Shown here: positions 5,754 through 5,970 of the stretch, in pieces
Layout of the letters: each line of letters begins with the position of its first letter
Position numbering within the stretch: position 1 is the stretch's first letter
Assembly (NCBI GenBank): GCA_015492355.1
Contig: WGFF01000302.1
Span: 1-5,970 of the forward strand
Direction of reading: 5' to 3'
DNA: 5,970 nt
Source: Deltaproteobacteria bacterium
GTDB lineage: Bacteria > Desulfobacterota > GWC2-55-46 > S146-73
Made by a program: the position numbers and the translations under genes
Notes under the pieces: model-generated
What the model was told of the DNA's origin: nothing
Databases searched by the model: none
Seen by the model: the letters and a program-made list of their open reading frames with translations, nothing else

Positions 5754-5792
5754 GCTGTAATCGGATAACCGATTCAAAAAAGGTTCTACAGC
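5754..5792. promoter_or_regulatory. Nested dyad in the cytochrome leader, possible operator or RNA structure
   Basis: AATCGG (5759-5764) and CCGATT (5769-5774) form a perfect dyad with 4-bp spacer. An outer pair, GCTGTA (5754-5759) and TACAGC (5787-5792), encloses it and shares one base with it. The structure lies 55-93 bp before the cytochrome start, between it and the putative upstream stop. It could bind a regulator or fold in a leader transcript. No T-run follows it on the minus strand, so it is not a standard terminator. Confidence 0.4.
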
Positions 5793-5801
5793 CAACTCCC
5801 T

Positions 5802-5970
5802 CTACTCACTGAGAGAGAGCTTAAAGAGAGCCTGTCCATCACGGTTAAGGCTGAGGGTCTGCCTTTTAAGTCTAGCTGGATATATACCATGCCTCCATGC
5901 CGGAAGACCCATCCACAGCCCTTCAAGCCATTGGGCTCTCCTCAAAACACTCAACTTAGCGGTCCTGTTA
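5802..5970 (-). CDS. Possible C-terminal end of an unidentified protein (5' truncated by window)
   Basis: One minus-strand frame is open from the window edge for 55 codons and stops at TAG (5802-5804). Its end reads RLKRQTLSLNRDGQALFKLS, followed by LSE and the stop. The other two minus-strand frames hit stops at once near the edge. The position fits: same strand as the cytochrome, ending 102 bp before its start and leaving room for a leader with a dyad. I recognise no family, and a 55-codon open frame can arise by chance, so this is tentative. CTCTCTC and GAGGGAG around its stop codon could form a small hairpin. Confidence 0.35.
   Translation of the reverse strand, partial: NRTAKLSVLRRAQWLEGLWMGLPAWRHGIYPARLKRQTLSLNRDGQALFKLSLSE

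Noticed and set aside
5700..5970. tRNA or other known RNA gene near the right end
   Set aside because: No T-arm consensus, acceptor stem or other known RNA signature was found on either strand.

Overview
The window looks like chromosomal DNA of a Gram-negative bacterium with anaerobic or metal/mineral-type respiration. The evidence is a hexaheme c(7)-type cytochrome and a very long DHH-CBS-tRNA nucleotidyltransferase fusion, both typical of Desulfobacterota (Geobacter-like), Nitrospirota (Thermodesulfovibrio-like) and related deep lineages. I lean weakly to Nitrospirota, but the sequence alone does not settle it.

Layout. Positions 1-306 (+) are the 3' end of ftsH. A non-coding gap (307-617) separates it from a convergent block of minus-strand genes and holds hairpins, a 27-bp direct-repeat pair and a three-unit 15-bp minisatellite. 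Going up in coordinate, the minus-strand genes are: an 866-aa DHH/DHHA1-CBS-CBS-PolA protein, probably the A-adding tRNA nucleotidyltransferase (618-3218); a small two-TM HAMP protein with a coiled-coil tail and no output domain (3270-3854); a 672-bp non-coding stretch packed with palindromes and duplicated blocks (3855-4526); a membrane-anchored hexaheme cytochrome (4527-5699); and probably the last 55 codons of another minus-strand gene (5802-5970).

How the parts relate. The minus-strand genes read cytochrome, then HAMP protein, then A-adding enzyme. Only the last two are close enough (51 bp) to share a transcript. Both of these lack a Shine-Dalgarno sequence, and each has a -10-like hexamer exactly 6 nt before its ATG, so either may be leaderless. 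The cytochrome has a strong Shine-Dalgarno sequence. The cytochrome and HAMP protein could both belong to envelope electron transfer and sensing, but the repeat-filled gap between them argues against a simple operon.

The most unusual part is 3990-4510. It contains a pair of identical-arm GC-rich hairpins, a GAAG/CTTC-flanked hairpin resembling the ends of IS200/IS605-type elements, and two diverged 100-bp copies (about 69% identical by hand count) that each keep a small hairpin with one compensatory base-pair change. No transposase, CRISPR array, tRNA or rRNA was found.
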